From positions 7,490,001 through 7,554,000 of the forward strand of contig NZ_JAPZBC010000001.1 of NCBI RefSeq assembly GCF_027460265.1: a DNA stretch of 64,000 nt, written 5' to 3'. This stretch comes from Streptomyces sp. WMMC940. GTDB lineage: Bacteria; Actinomycetota; Actinomycetes; Streptomycetales; Streptomycetaceae. Positions 41,135 through 50,213 of this stretch are shown here, one piece after another. The notes under the pieces are model-generated. The model searched no databases, was not told where the DNA came from, and saw only the letters and a program-made list of their open reading frames with translations. Within the stretch, counting starts at the first letter, position 1, and the number at the start of each line of letters is the position of its first letter. A program made the position numbers and the translations under genes.

Positions 41135-42358
41135 CTATCGGGTGAGGAAGTCGAGGAGGATCTGTCGACTGGTCTGGGAGGTGAGACTGCCGTAGGCGTC
41201 GTCGAAGGCGTGCTCGGCGAAGGGCAGTTTCTTGACCGTGGTGTCGACGCCCTTGGCGCGCAGGGCGTCGGCGAGGCCCTCGATGGTGAGGGGGGTTGCG
41301 CTGCGGTCGCGGTCGCCGACGACGAGAAGGGTGGGCTGGAGCCCTGCGGTGACATGCGTGGTGGGCGAGACGGCACGGTAGCGGTCCGGGTGCTGTTGGG
41401 GAGTGCCGCCGGTGAACAGTTCGGCAGCCTCACGGCTGCCGGCGACATCGCGCTGCCACATGTCGGTGACGTCGGTGCCGGGGTAGAACCCGACGGCCGA
41501 GTCCGGGGGCTTGGGGGTGCGGCCGTCGGTGGCCATGAGGGTGCCGTTCCTCAGGCCCCAGGCAACGTCCAGGGCGAGAGTGCCGCCGGCAGACATGCCG
41601 CCCAGGGAAATGCGGTCGGGGTCGATGCCGTAGCGGTCGGCGTGGTCCTCGGTCCAGCGAAGTGCGGTGACGAGGTCCTGGGGAGCTTTGTCCCAGGTGG
41701 GCCGGTCGGGACGGGCGAGGCGGTAGTCGATGGCGATCGCGGCGACGCCGTGGTCGGCCAGCCACCGGGCGGTGCCGCGCAGGTCGCTCTTGTCGAACGT
41801 GTGGAAGCCGCCGGCATGCGCGAGCACGATCCCAGGGACCTTGCCCGAGCCGGTCTGTGCAGTGTCGGGAAGGTAGAGGTCGGCCTTCAGCTTCTCCCCG
41901 TCGCGCATGACGTAGATGGGGGAAGCGTCGGGGACGGTGCCAGGGTAGGCAATCTGGGTGAAGATCTCGCTGAAGGAGATTCGGGTGTCCTCTTTGCTGG
42001 CGGTGGCGTACTGGACCGCGGCAATAGCCAGGGCGAAGGCCGCCGACACGGCGGTGAGCGCGGTCAGTGTCCGACCCCAGCGAACAAGACCGCTGCGCCA
42101 TGCCAGTACACCCAGGCCGAGCCCGACGAGAGCGAACAGCGCGATGTGGAACGGGTACTGGCCTCCCAGGACGGGCCCGATGACGCCGGCTTTCGGGATC
42201 GTCGGTATCCAGGCGCCACACACGATCGCTGCGGCGAGGAAGGCGATCAGCGAGGCGATCAGCGCGAGGACGATGCGGAGGATCCTGTGGACGGGCCCGG
42301 GGCGTGCCTGACGGCGGGTCGACCGGGCGGCCGTGGCAGAGGGCTGAGGCGTGGACAT
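41135..42358 (-). CDS. Membrane-anchored alpha/beta hydrolase (esterase/acetylhydrolase-like, 407 aa)
   Basis: N-terminal third has three to four hydrophobic helices (VLALIASLIAFLAAAIVCGAWIP; FHIALFALVGLGLGVLAW; ALTAVSAAFALAIAAVQY). The hydrolase domain has oxyanion block VLAHAGGFHTF, nucleophile GMSAGGTL (Ser), acid region LLVVGDRDRSA and His in AEHAFDD. This fits the esterase/lipase family. ATG 42358. It lies divergent from nothing obvious, upstream of the NarL-type regulator on the same strand after a 140-base gap, so it may be controlled by it. Confidence 0.85.
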   Translation of the reverse strand: MSTPQPSATAARSTRRQARPGPVHRILRIVLALIASLIAFLAAAIVCGAWIPTIPKAGVIGPVLGGQYPFHIALFALVGLGLGVLAWRSGLVRWGRTLTALTAVSAAFALAIAAVQYATASKEDTRISFSEIFTQIAYPGTVPDASPIYVMRDGEKLKADLYLPDTAQTGSGKVPGIVLAHAGGFHTFDKSDLRGTARWLADHGVAAIAIDYRLARPDRPTWDKAPQDLVTALRWTEDHADRYGIDPDRISLGGMSAGGTLALDVAWGLRNGTLMATDGRTPKPPDSAVGFYPGTDVTDMWQRDVAGSREAAELFTGGTPQQHPDRYRAVSPTTHVTAGLQPTLLVVGDRDRSATPLTIEGLADALRAKGVDTTVKKLPFAEHAFDDAYGSLTSQTSRQILLDFLTR

Positions 42359-42498
42359 GTTGGCGCTCCGTGAGATGGGGTCACCGGCTGCCGGATCAGG
42401 CTGTGGCCGGATTTGGCACCAGCGTCCCGGCCGGACCTACTGACCGGCGTCCCTCCACCGAGCCAAACCGCCGCCTGGCTCCCCAGGGGTATGCGCGA

Positions 42499-43173
42499 TC
42501 ACCGCGGCTTGGAGCCGGGCACCACCAGGCCGCTCTCGTAGGCGAGGATGGCGGCCTGGGTGCGGTCCCGAAGCTGCGTCTTGCTCAGGATGCGGCCGAT
42601 GTGGGTCTTGACCGTCTCCTCGGCGACCACGAGTTTCCGCGCGATCTCCGCGTTGGACAGGCCGAGTGCGACCTGAACCAGGACCTCGGTCTCCCGCGGC
42701 GTGAGCTCTTCGATCCGCGCCCCGGATGTGGGCCGGGGACCGGATGTGGCGCGGGCGAACTCGTTAATCAGCCGCATGGTCATGTCCGGGGCGAGCAGGG
42801 CGTCACCGCGGGCGACGATCCGCACCGCCTCCGCGAGCCGGTCACCCGAGGCTTCCTTGAGAAGGAAACCCCCCGCGCCGGCACGCAGCGCCTCGTACAC
42901 GTACTCGTCCAGGTTGAACGTGGTCAGGATCAGGATCCTGCTAGCCGCCTCGAGGTGTGCGGTGATGCGGCGTGTGGCCTCGATGCCGTCCAGGTTCGGC
43001 ATCCGGATGTCCATGACGACCACGTCCGGCCCGAGTTCCTCGGTGAGCGCGACGGCCTGTTCGCCGTCCTCGGCACACGCGATGACGTCGAGGTCTGATT
43101 GGGCGCCGAGCATGACCGAGAACGCGTCACGGACCATGGCCTGGTCGTCGGCGATCAGCACGCGGATCGTCAC
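42499..43173 (-). CDS. NarL/LuxR-type response regulator (224 aa)
   Basis: Receiver IRVLIADDQAMVRDAF with Asp in DVVVMDIRMPNLDG, Thr in ILTTF and Lys in GFLLKEAS; LuxR-type HTH LTPRETEVLVQVALGLSNAEIARKLVVAEETVKTHIGRILSKTQLRDRTQAAILAYESGLV. GTG 43173 overlaps the kinase stop as GTGA. Cognate partner is the upstream kinase. Confidence 0.93.
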   Translation of the reverse strand: MTIRVLIADDQAMVRDAFSVMLGAQSDLDVIACAEDGEQAVALTEELGPDVVVMDIRMPNLDGIEATRRITAHLEAASRILILTTFNLDEYVYEALRAGAGGFLLKEASGDRLAEAVRIVARGDALLAPDMTMRLINEFARATSGPRPTSGARIEELTPRETEVLVQVALGLSNAEIARKLVVAEETVKTHIGRILSKTQLRDRTQAAILAYESGLVVPGSKPR

Positions 43174-44444
43174 GGAGTGCGCTCCTTGCCGGTGGGTGGG
43201 GCGGGGACAGGGAGCACAGCACGGACCTCCCAGCCGCCGTCGGACGCGGGGCCGACGGTCAGCTCGCCGCCCAGCATCGCGGCACGCTCGCGCATGCCGG
43301 TCAGGCCGTGCCCTGCGCCCGGTGACGGTCCGGACGCCACGGGCACGGGAGTGTTGGTGACGCTCAGCGTCAGCATGTCGTGACCGTATCCGATCCGCAC
43401 GCGGACCTCGGCGCCGGGCGCGTGCCGCAGGGCGTTGCTCAGTGCTTCCTGAACGACCCGGTACGCGGACAACTCCACCCCTGGCGGCAGGGCCCGTACG
43501 GTCCCCCGGACCCGCAAGATGACAGTCATCCCCGCGGCGCGGGCCGAGTCCAGCAGGTCGTCGAGTCGAACCAGGGAGGGCTGCGGAGCAGTGCCGGCTG
43601 CGCCGTCGCCGGGAGCCTCAAAGCGCAGCACGCCCAGCAGGCGGCGCAGCTCCGTCAGCGCCTCCAGCGCACCCGCCCGGATCGACGCGAACTCGCTGAC
43701 GAGTTCGGTGGGCGGATCTGGCACACGGTAGCGGGCGGCGTCGGCCTGAACGGAGATCAGAGACATGTGATGGGCAACCACATCGTGCAACTCACGGGCG
43801 ATTCGGGCCCGTTCCTCCAGCACGGTCCGTGCGGCTCGCTCGTGGGCGGTCGCAACGAACTGCTCAGCCAGCCGGGCACGATCCTCACGCCGTCCTCGCC
43901 TGACCGACCCCAAGACCGTCCCCACAACGAGTAACACGCTCCCAATGGCGGTCACGGGCCAGTCCCCGACGGCCGTCCCGGACAGCTTCAGAACCAGCAT
44001 GAGCAAGGCCGTGACCGCGGTTGCCACAGCCGCCGAGAAGGGACGAACCCGCAGCGACAGCAGGAGCAGCACCAAGGCCTGTACCGCCCACACCCACAGC
44101 CAGTTGTCGGGCGTGGGCGGATGCCCCACCACGACGACGACCGTCATGGCCATGGCCAGCCACCATGCCGGCGCGGGCCACCGCAACGCCACCACCACGG
44201 TGACGGCGTGCACCGCAGCCAGCACCTGTGCAGTGACATCCGCGCCGGTCCCGCCCAACGCCACAGCGCACAGGAACACCGAGACCTGCGGCAGCCGGCT
44301 CAAGCGGCGAGGCCAGGACAGCGGCGGCAAAGGCCGGGCCCTCGCAGTCAGTAGATCCACCCGAAGCCCCGGCAGCGCCGACCTGCATGGCGCAAATCCG
44401 CTGACACCCTCCTGTATTCGTAGATTTTCTGACACAACAGGCAT
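43170..44444 (-). CDS. Sensor histidine kinase (HisKA_3, LytS-like membrane type, 424 aa)
   Basis: About six membrane segments in the first 190 residues, then RTVLEERARIARELHDVVAHHMSLISVQADAARY (phospho-His in RELHDVVAHH). The ATPase part shows YRVVQEALSNALRHAPGAEV, and GHGLTGMRERAAMLGGELTVG. ATG 44444. It is coupled to the NarL-type regulator and probably senses a membrane-associated cue. This class often pairs with ABC transporters, none of which is nearby. Confidence 0.9.
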   Translation of the reverse strand: MPVVSENLRIQEGVSGFAPCRSALPGLRVDLLTARARPLPPLSWPRRLSRLPQVSVFLCAVALGGTGADVTAQVLAAVHAVTVVVALRWPAPAWWLAMAMTVVVVVGHPPTPDNWLWVWAVQALVLLLLSLRVRPFSAAVATAVTALLMLVLKLSGTAVGDWPVTAIGSVLLVVGTVLGSVRRGRREDRARLAEQFVATAHERAARTVLEERARIARELHDVVAHHMSLISVQADAARYRVPDPPTELVSEFASIRAGALEALTELRRLLGVLRFEAPGDGAAGTAPQPSLVRLDDLLDSARAAGMTVILRVRGTVRALPPGVELSAYRVVQEALSNALRHAPGAEVRVRIGYGHDMLTLSVTNTPVPVASGPSPGAGHGLTGMRERAAMLGGELTVGPASDGGWEVRAVLPVPAPPTGKERTP

Positions 44445-44824
44445 CCTCAGGGGTCAGCACGTGGCAATGCCACACGACAGTAGACAGCGAACCTTCTGAG
44501 CGCATCCCCCCACAGAGCTCACCAGCGTATGGCTCCCCGGAGCCACATGCGCAGTACACCCGAGGGCAGCGCCGGGCCCGAAACCCGGCCTATCTGGGGC
44601 TGCGGAATCTGCCAGCGAAAGTCCGCCGGTGCGGCGACCCGGTCCAGGCCCGTGCGCCGCGCCAGCGGATGGTCAGCGTGCCGAGCGCGGATCCCAACGA
44701 TCCGGCATACCGCAGGCTGCGCTACATGTCGAGACGCGGACGATCGGCTCCTCGGCCTGAAGCTTCCCTTTGGTCGTGGACGCCTGGAGACTGGGACGTG
44801 AGGTTCCAGAGGAAGTAGTGCCAG
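44445..44824. other. Intergenic, no supported gene
   Basis: About 380 bases up to the IS3 remnant. Frames on both strands lack domains. Confidence 0.4.
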
Positions 44825-45200
44825 ATGGGAAGCGAGAGCGACAGCAGCAGGCGATATACGGAGGAGTTCAAGCGGGACGCGGTCGCGCTCGTGCGTTCCT
44901 CCGGGAAGACCGTCACCGAGGTGGCCGGGCAGCTCGGGGTGAGCTCCGAGGGAACTGGGTCTCAAGCAGGACGCGATCGATCGCGGACAGGGGGCGCCGG
45001 GAGAACTCACGACGGCCGAGCGCGATGAGCTGCGTCGGCTGCGGAGGCTGGCCGCCGAGCAGGCGGAGACGATCGAGGCGCTGCGAAAAGTGGCGGTCTT
45101 CTTCGCGAAGGAGAGCGATCGATGAGCGAGGTGTAGGCGTTCATCCGCCGCAGTCGTCTATTGCGACAAGAGCGGCTCCCAAGACCAGCTCATGGTCGTC
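44825..45200 (+). pseudogene. IS3-family orfA, frameshifted, with stopped orfB
   Basis: MGSESDSSRRYTEEFKRDAVALVRSSGKTVTEVAGQLGVSSEG in one frame and, after a shift, LKQDAIDRGQGAPGELTTAERDELRRLRRLAAEQAETIEALRKVAVFFAKESDR-stop. The orfB beginning (MSEV, then TAG where VYAFI is expected) follows by ATGA-type overlap but is halted. Dead copy. Confidence 0.75.
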
Positions 45201-45226
45201 CGCCGTGGCTACGGCAAAGGTGCCGC

Positions 45227-46642
45227 GGTCGTGTCCCTTCTCGTGGTGTAGCCGATCATCCGGCGGTCGTGTTGGTGGTGTCGGGTAGCGCGGGGGCGCT
45301 TTCGGAGCGCTCGGCGGGGTAGAGCTGGTCCATGCTTCCTTCGGGGCAGGTAGCGGCGGGGGAAGGCGATCCATTCGTCGTGCAGTTCGAAGAGCACGGC
45401 GGTGACCAGCCGTAGGAGCGCGTCATCGTTGGGGAAGACCTGGACGACGTCGGTGCGGCGCTTGACCTCGCGGTTGATCCGCTCCAGTGGATTGGTGGAC
45501 TGGATCTTCTTCCCATGTCGCTCCGGGAAGGCGGCGAAGGCGGTCAGATCGTCCTTCGCGTCCAGCAGCATCTCCCTGACCTTCGGGAACTGCTTGCCGA
45601 GCATGTCGGCGACGGTGTCGAGCTGGGTGCGGACCGCGTCGGCTGTGGGCTGGGCGAAGATCGTGCGGATCGTCGCGGCGACCATCTCCGCCGCTTCCTT
45701 CTTGATCACGCTGAACACGTTGCGCAGGAAGTGAACGCGACAGCGCTGGTAGGCGGCTCCGAGCATGACCTTGCGGATGGCCTTGACCAGCCCCAAGTGG
45801 TGGTCTCCGATCACGAGCCGGACCCCGGTCAGACCGCGTTCGCGCAGGTGACGCAGGAACTCGGTCCAGAACATCTCGGTCTCGCTGTCGCCTACCATCA
45901 CGCCCAGCACCTCGCGGCCGCCGTCCTCGGTGATCCCGGTGGCGATCACCACTGCCCTCGACACGATCTGGTGATCGACCCTCGCCTTGCAGTAGGTGGC
46001 GTCCAGGTAGATGTACGGGAAGCGGACGTGGTCCAGGGTCCGGGCACGGAACGCGGTCAGCTGGCCGTCCAGGTCCTGGCAGATCCGTGAGACCTCGCTC
46101 TTGGATATCCCGGTGTCCGCGCCGAGGGCCTTGACCAGGTCGTCGACCGACCGCGTGGAGACGCCGTGGACGTATGCCTCCATGATGACCGCGTAGAGGG
46201 CCTGGTCGATGCGGCGGCGTCGCTCCAGCAGCGCGGGGAAGAAGCTCCCCGACCGGAGCTTGGGGATCGCAAGGTCCAGGTCGCCGGCCTGCGTGCTGAC
46301 CGTCTTGTCGCGGTGGCCGTTGCGAAGCGCGGTGCGCGTCTCCGTGCGCTCATTCCACTCCGCGCCGATCCGGGCCGTGGCCTCGGCCTCGATCAGCTCC
46401 TGGAGCATCCGCTCGGCCACGCCGCGGACGAGTTCAAGCCCGTCCGCCGAACGTAGTGACTCCAGCAGGCGTAGTAGGTCAGACTGGGACAGGGCCACCG
46501 TGCACCTCCCGGGTTGAACTGGCCGTTCACCAAGGAGAGTTGCAGGTGGCCCGCCTGCTGGGCAGGGAGCGGAATCGCTGTCAGCGCACGCCCCCGGCGC
46601 ACTCCCTAACCGTGATCGGCTACACCACGTCAAGGGACGCCA
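45227..46642 (-). mobile_element. IS256-family element, copy A (frameshifted)
   Basis: Terminal sequences GGTCGTGTCCCTTCTCGTGGTGTAGC (left, 45227) and the complement ending at 46642 match those of copy B. No target duplication is visible: flanking eight bases differ (GGTGCCGC versus TCGCTTCA), so one side was rearranged or deleted. Confidence 0.7.
45256..46498 (-). pseudogene. IS256-family transposase, frameshifted near its C-terminus
   Basis: MALSQSDLLRLLESLRSADGLELVRGVAERMLQELIEAEATARIGAEW, LAIPKLRSGSFFPALLERRRRIDQALYAVIMEAYVHGVSTRSVDDLVKALGAD, FPYIYLDATYCKAR (Asp), GVRLVIGDHHLGLVKAIRKV (Asp), KIQSTNPLERINREVKRRTDVVQVFPN (Glu). GTG 46498. At about 45345 an inserted base breaks AFPRRYLP from EGSMDQLYP, which copy B keeps in frame. 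About 86% similar to copy B by eye. Probably inactive or altered at the very end. Confidence 0.75.
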
Positions 46643-46660
46643 TCGCTTCACCGTTGGACG

Positions 46661-47179
46661 GTGGCCGATCCCGGCCGCCGATTCGATGACCTGTTCAACT
46701 TCGTGCACGATCCGGCGACGCTGTTGGTGGCGTTCGATCGGGTCGCGGGCAACCAGGGAGCCCGGACTCCCGGCGTCGACGGCCTGACGGCCACCGATGT
46801 TGAGGAGTCGATCGGTGTTCCCGGGTTCCTGAACGACTTGCGGGCCGCCCTCAAGGACGGTTCGTTCCGTCCTCTGCCGGTGCGGGAACGCAGTATCCCC
46901 AAGCCGGGAGGCTCGGGAAAGGTCCGCAAGCTCGGGATTCCGACGATTGCGGACCGGGTTGTTCAGGCGGCGCTGAAGCTGGTGCTGGAACCGATCTTCG
47001 AGGCCGACTTCAAGCCGGTCTCCTACGGGTTCCGGCCCCGACGGCGGGCCCAGGACGCGATCGCCGAGATCCACTATTTCGGCAGCCGGGGATACCGCTG
47101 GGTGCTGGATGCGGACATCGAGGCGTGCTTTGACTCGATCGACCACACGGCCCTGATGGACCGAGTGCGTCGCCGGGTG
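46661..47179 (+). pseudogene. ltrA: Group II intron reverse transcriptase/maturase, N-terminal piece
   Basis: FDDLFNFVHDPATLLVAFDRVAGNQGARTPGVDGLTATDVEESIGVPGFLNDLRAALKDGSFRPLPVRERSIPKPGGSGKVRKLGIPTIADRVVQAALKLVLEPIFEADFKPVSYGFRPRRRAQDAI then RWVLDADIEACFDSIDH. These are RT motifs 0-3 of group II intron proteins. The 5' end is truncated by IS256 copy A and the protein stops abruptly after DRVRRRV at the copy B insertion. Joined with the second piece it would resume as RRVKDKRVLALVK without loss of frame. Confidence 0.85.
47170..47179. repeat. Target-site duplication of IS256 copy B, left
   Basis: TCGCCGGGTG, repeated exactly at 48516-48525 on the other side of the insertion. Confidence 0.85.
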
Positions 47180-48515
47180 GGTCATGTCCCCTGTGGTGGT
47201 GTAGCCGGACCGATCTGGTCGTTGTTGGGGTAGATCTTGTCCATACTGCCTTCGGGGAGGTAGCGGCGGGGGAAGGCGATCCACTCGTCGTGCATCTCGA
47301 TGAGCACGGCGGTGGTGAGGCGTTCGAGGGCGTCGGGGTTGGGGAAGATCTGCACGACGTCGGTCCGGCGTTTGATCTCGCGGTTGATCCGCTCCAGCGG
47401 ATTGGTCGACTGGATCTTCTTCCAGTGCCGATCAGGGAAGTCCGCGAACGCGGTCAAGTCCTCCTTCGCTTCCAGGAGCATGGACCTGACCTTGGGGAAC
47501 TGGCGGCCGAGCATGTCGGCGACGGTGTCGAGCTGGGCCCGGACGGCTGCGGCGTCGGGCTGGGCGAAGACCGTGCGGATGGTGGCCGCCACCATCTCCG
47601 CGGAATCCTTCGGGATCACCGCGAAGACGTTGCGCAGGAAATGAACGCGGCACCTTTGGTAGCCGGCGCCGAGCATGACCTTGCGCACGGCCTTGACCAG
47701 ACCGCTGTGGTGGTCGGCGATGACCAGGCGGACCCCGGACAGACCGCGCTCGCGCAGGGAGCGCAGGAACTCGCTCCAGAACGCCTCGGTCTCGCTGTCC
47801 CCGACCATCAGGCCCAGCACTTCGCGTCCGCCGTCCTCGGTGATGCCGGTGGCGATGACTACGGCCTGGGACACGATCTGATGGTTCACGCGGGCCTTGC
47901 AGTACGTCGCGTCCAGGTAGATGTAGGGGAAACGGGTGTGATCCAGCGGCCGGGTGCGGAAGACGGTGAGTTCGGCGTCCAGCCCGGTGCAGAGCCGGGA
48001 CACCTCGCTCTTGGAGATGCCGCTGTCAGCACCCAGTGCCCTGACCAGGTCGTCGACGCTGCGGGTGGACACTCCGTGGACGTATGCCTCGACGATGACG
48101 GCGTAGAGGGCCTGGTCGATGCGGCGACGGCGTTCCAGCAGGCTGGGGAAGAAGCTGCCGGTGCGGACCTTGGGGATGGCCAGGTCCAGGTCCCCGGCCT
48201 GCGTGGTCAGTACTTTGTCGCGGTGACCGTTGCGCCAGGTCGTACGGGTGTCGGCGTGCTCGCCGGGCTCCGCGCCGATGTGGGCGGTGGCCTCGGCCTC
48301 GATGAGTTCCTGCAGGATCCGCTGGGCCAGGACCCTGATCAACTCGATTCCGTCCGCCGTACGCAGTGACTCCATCAGCCGAAGTAAGTCATGCTGGGAC
48401 AAGGCCATCGTGTCACCTCTCTCAACGAGCTTCGCTACTCGGAGAGTTGCGCGATGGCCGCCTCATGACCAGGGGCTATGCGGAGATCGCTGCTACACCA
48501 CTCGGCGGGACACCA
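47180..48515 (-). mobile_element. IS256-family element, copy B (1336 bp)
   Basis: Bounded by GGTCATGTCCCCTGTGGTGG on the left and a near-complement ending GGGACACCA on the right, inserted between identical 10-base duplications, and carrying an intact transposase. The IS256 family usually duplicates 8-9 bases; the extra match may be chance. Confidence 0.85.
47182..48408 (-). CDS. IS256-family transposase, copy B, intact (408 aa)
   Basis: MALSQHDLLRLMESLRTADGIELIRVLAQRILQELIEAEATAHIGAEP, LAIPKVRTGSFFPSLLERRRRIDQALYAVIVEAYVHGVSTRSVDDLVRALGADSG, FPYIYLDATYCKARVNHQIV (first Asp), GVRLVIADHHSGLVKAVRKVMLGAGYQRCRVHFLRNVF (second Asp), KKIQSTNPLERINREIKRRTDVVQIFPN (Glu), YLPEGSMDKIYPNNDQ. ATG 48408. 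Intact and flanked by a fresh target duplication, so transposition may be recent. Confidence 0.92.
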   Translation of the reverse strand: MALSQHDLLRLMESLRTADGIELIRVLAQRILQELIEAEATAHIGAEPGEHADTRTTWRNGHRDKVLTTQAGDLDLAIPKVRTGSFFPSLLERRRRIDQALYAVIVEAYVHGVSTRSVDDLVRALGADSGISKSEVSRLCTGLDAELTVFRTRPLDHTRFPYIYLDATYCKARVNHQIVSQAVVIATGITEDGGREVLGLMVGDSETEAFWSEFLRSLRERGLSGVRLVIADHHSGLVKAVRKVMLGAGYQRCRVHFLRNVFAVIPKDSAEMVAATIRTVFAQPDAAAVRAQLDTVADMLGRQFPKVRSMLLEAKEDLTAFADFPDRHWKKIQSTNPLERINREIKRRTDVVQIFPNPDALERLTTAVLIEMHDEWIAFPRRYLPEGSMDKIYPNNDQIGPATPPQGT

Positions 48516-48525
48516 TCGCCGGGTG
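48516..48525. repeat. Target-site duplication of IS256 copy B, right
   Basis: TCGCCGGGTG, exact copy of 47170-47179. Confidence 0.85.
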
Positions 48526-49374
48526 AAGGACAAGCGTGTCCTGGCGCTGGTCAAAGCCTTCCTCAAGGCCGGAGTTTTCACGGAACTCGGCGAGAGCAAG
48601 GACACGCTGACCGGCACCCCGCAAGGCGGCATCCTGTCCCCGCTGCTGGCGAACATTGCCCTGTCGGCGCTCGACGAGCACCTGCACGGCCCGTGGGAAC
48701 CAGGTGGGGCGATGGCTACCGAAGGCAAACGCGCCTACCGGCGCCGCAAAGGTCAACCCACGTGGCGGGTCGTCCGCTACGCGGACGACTTCGTCGTCCT
48801 GGTGCACGGCACCGAAGGGGACATCGCGGCACTGCGCGAAGAGGTCGCTGACGTGCTCGAACCTCTCGGTCTGCGGCTGTCGCAGGCCAAGACCAGGATC
48901 GTGCACATGAGCGACGGGTTCGACTTCCTGGGCTTCCGCATCCAGTGGAAACGCAAAGGAGGCACGAACAAGTGGCACGTCTACACCTTCATCGCCGACC
49001 GGCCCATCCGGTCGCTGAAGGCGAAGGTCCGTGCTCTGACAGGCAGGACATCGCAGCAGGATCTTGCCACCGTGCTGAAGAGACTCACTCAGATCATGCG
49101 CGGTTGGGCCAACTACTTCAAGCACGCAGTCGCCAAGCATGTCTTCGACAGGCTCGACGCCTTCGTGTGGTGGCGTCTTATCCGCATGCTGCGGGAACGT
49201 CACCGATGGAGTTGGGGCGACGTCCGCCGCCGGTTCACCACCCCCACCGGGCGGTGGCGACCCATCGCGGCGGACGGGATCGAACTGTTCCGGATCGCAT
49301 CGGTCACGGTCTCCCGTTACCGATACCGGGCCAGCACGACCCCCAACCCATGGCAGCCTGCGAACCACGTCTGA
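48516..49374 (+). pseudogene. ltrA: Group II intron reverse transcriptase/maturase, C-terminal piece
   Basis: Continues DTLTGTPQGGILSPLLANIALSALDEHLHGPW, with the RT motif GTPQGG..LLAN, WRVVRYADDFVVLVHGTEGD (the catalytic YADD) and LEPLGLRLSQAKTRIVHMSDGFDFLGFRI, then the maturase domain (KVRALTGRTSQQDLATVLKRLTQIMRGWANYFKHAVAK ... WWRLIRMLRERHRWSWGDVRRRF). Frame is open to TGA 49374, so only the IS insertion and the 5' loss inactivate it. Confidence 0.9.
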
Positions 49375-49390
49375 CGGCAGAGACCGTGGA

Positions 49391-49424
49391 GAGCCCGTTG
49401 CGTTGAGAGGCGCACGGCGGGTTC
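49391..49424 (+). ncRNA. Group II intron domain V
   Basis: GAGCCCGTTGCGTTGAGAGG plus CGCACGGCGGGTTC is the 34-nt domain V pattern (GAGCC..TGCG.TGA..GG.GCACG..GGTTC), 17 bases after the maturase stop. After it, GGTCCGGAG (about 49432-49440) pairs with CTCCGGGCC (49471-49479) as domain VI, ending in a candidate branch-point A near 49481 and 3' splice site near 49488. Confidence 0.8.
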
Positions 49425-49494
49425 GGCGAGAGGTCCGGAGAAACGGGCCGGGAGCAATCCCGGCACCGCGCTCCGGGCCTACTCAGCGAATCGG

Positions 49495-49905
49495 TCACGA
49501 GTGGTGATCAGCGGGTGTTTCGAGTGCTTGGAGGATCTGTCGCACTTCCTGGCGCCACTGATCGGCGTCGGCGCTGTCCACCCAGCCGGTTGTCATCTCC
49601 GATCCGCCCTGGAGAACCCGGTCCAGTGCGAGTCTCGCCGACGCGCGAAGCGAGGCCGGCAGTTCGGGCAGTGGTTCCCTGGGGCCGTCATCGGGGTCGA
49701 TCACGATGGGGCTGTCCGGGAGGGTGCTGGCGGCGAGAGCGCCAGCGGCAACGGCTTCGGCCCGGTCTCCGCCACCGACGCGCTCTCCCGAGTCGGTTAC
49801 TCGCTGGAACGCCCCCTCCAGCACGTCGATGACCCGGCTGGGGGTGAGTCCCTCGAGTTCATCGGCGAAGTCTGCGGCTGTCGGCGTACACGTGAACGTG
49901 GCCCT
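49495..49905 (-). pseudogene. DUF4259 protein lacking its N-terminus
   Basis: TAADFADELEGLTPSRVIDVLEGAFQRVTDSGERV, AEAVAAGALAASTLPDSPIVIDPDDGPREPLPELPASLRASARLALDRVLQGGSEMTTGWVDSADADQWRQEVRQILQALE matches DUF4259. The standard beginning (MGTW..GPFDND before TAADFA) is replaced by unrelated codons and there is no good start (GTG 49824 would give 109 aa). Function unknown. Bordered by the intron end, suggesting that the insertion event replaced or cut its neighbour. Confidence 0.65.
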
Positions 49906-50182
49906 GGCGATATTTTCGTGAAGCGGGGTTGTGCCTCTGTGCGCTGGTGACGCTCCGTCACGGGTAGGGGGAGGGTCGTGTTATGACTCAATCCCGACAT
50001 GGAATCGCGTCTCCACCTGACCCGGGGCGGTCACTGCGCGCTGCCGGATCCCAGGAGCAGGGTGGCCGGGGCACCGATGGCGGCGCGGGACAGCAACCTC
50101 CTGCAGGGATCCAGCACCCCACCCGTCGCTGAAGCAGCCCGTCGCATTGCCTCGGAGGCGGGGAGACCGTACACTTTCATGT
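49906..50182. other. Intergenic before regulator operon, no gene supported
   Basis: About 280 bases; leads to the GTAAG/CTTAC repeat at the regulator promoter. Confidence 0.4.
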
Positions 50183-50198
50183 GTAAGAAAAGCCTTAC
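50183..50198. promoter_or_regulatory. GTAAG-N6-CTTAC inverted repeat
   Basis: GTAAG (50183-50187) and CTTAC (50194-50198) lie just before the ribosome site GGAGGAGG. Half-sites equal those of the TetR operators at 7853-7866 and 7885-7898. Confidence 0.6.
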
Positions 50199-50213
50199 GC
50201 ATGGAGGAGGTTG

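Larger units (their letters stand above)
46643..49488 (+). mobile_element. Group II intron remnant with interrupted ORF
   Basis: The intron-encoded protein reading frame is present on both sides of IS256 copy B, and a group II domain V followed by a domain VI-like stem lies after its stop. The 5' part of the intron and the start of the ORF are missing, replaced by the end of IS256 copy A. Confidence 0.7.

Noticed and set aside
44529-44801. 90-codon Cys-containing frame between the kinase and IS3 remnant
   Set aside because: Appears antisense to nothing, has no ribosome site, and composition is typical of non-coding high-GC DNA.
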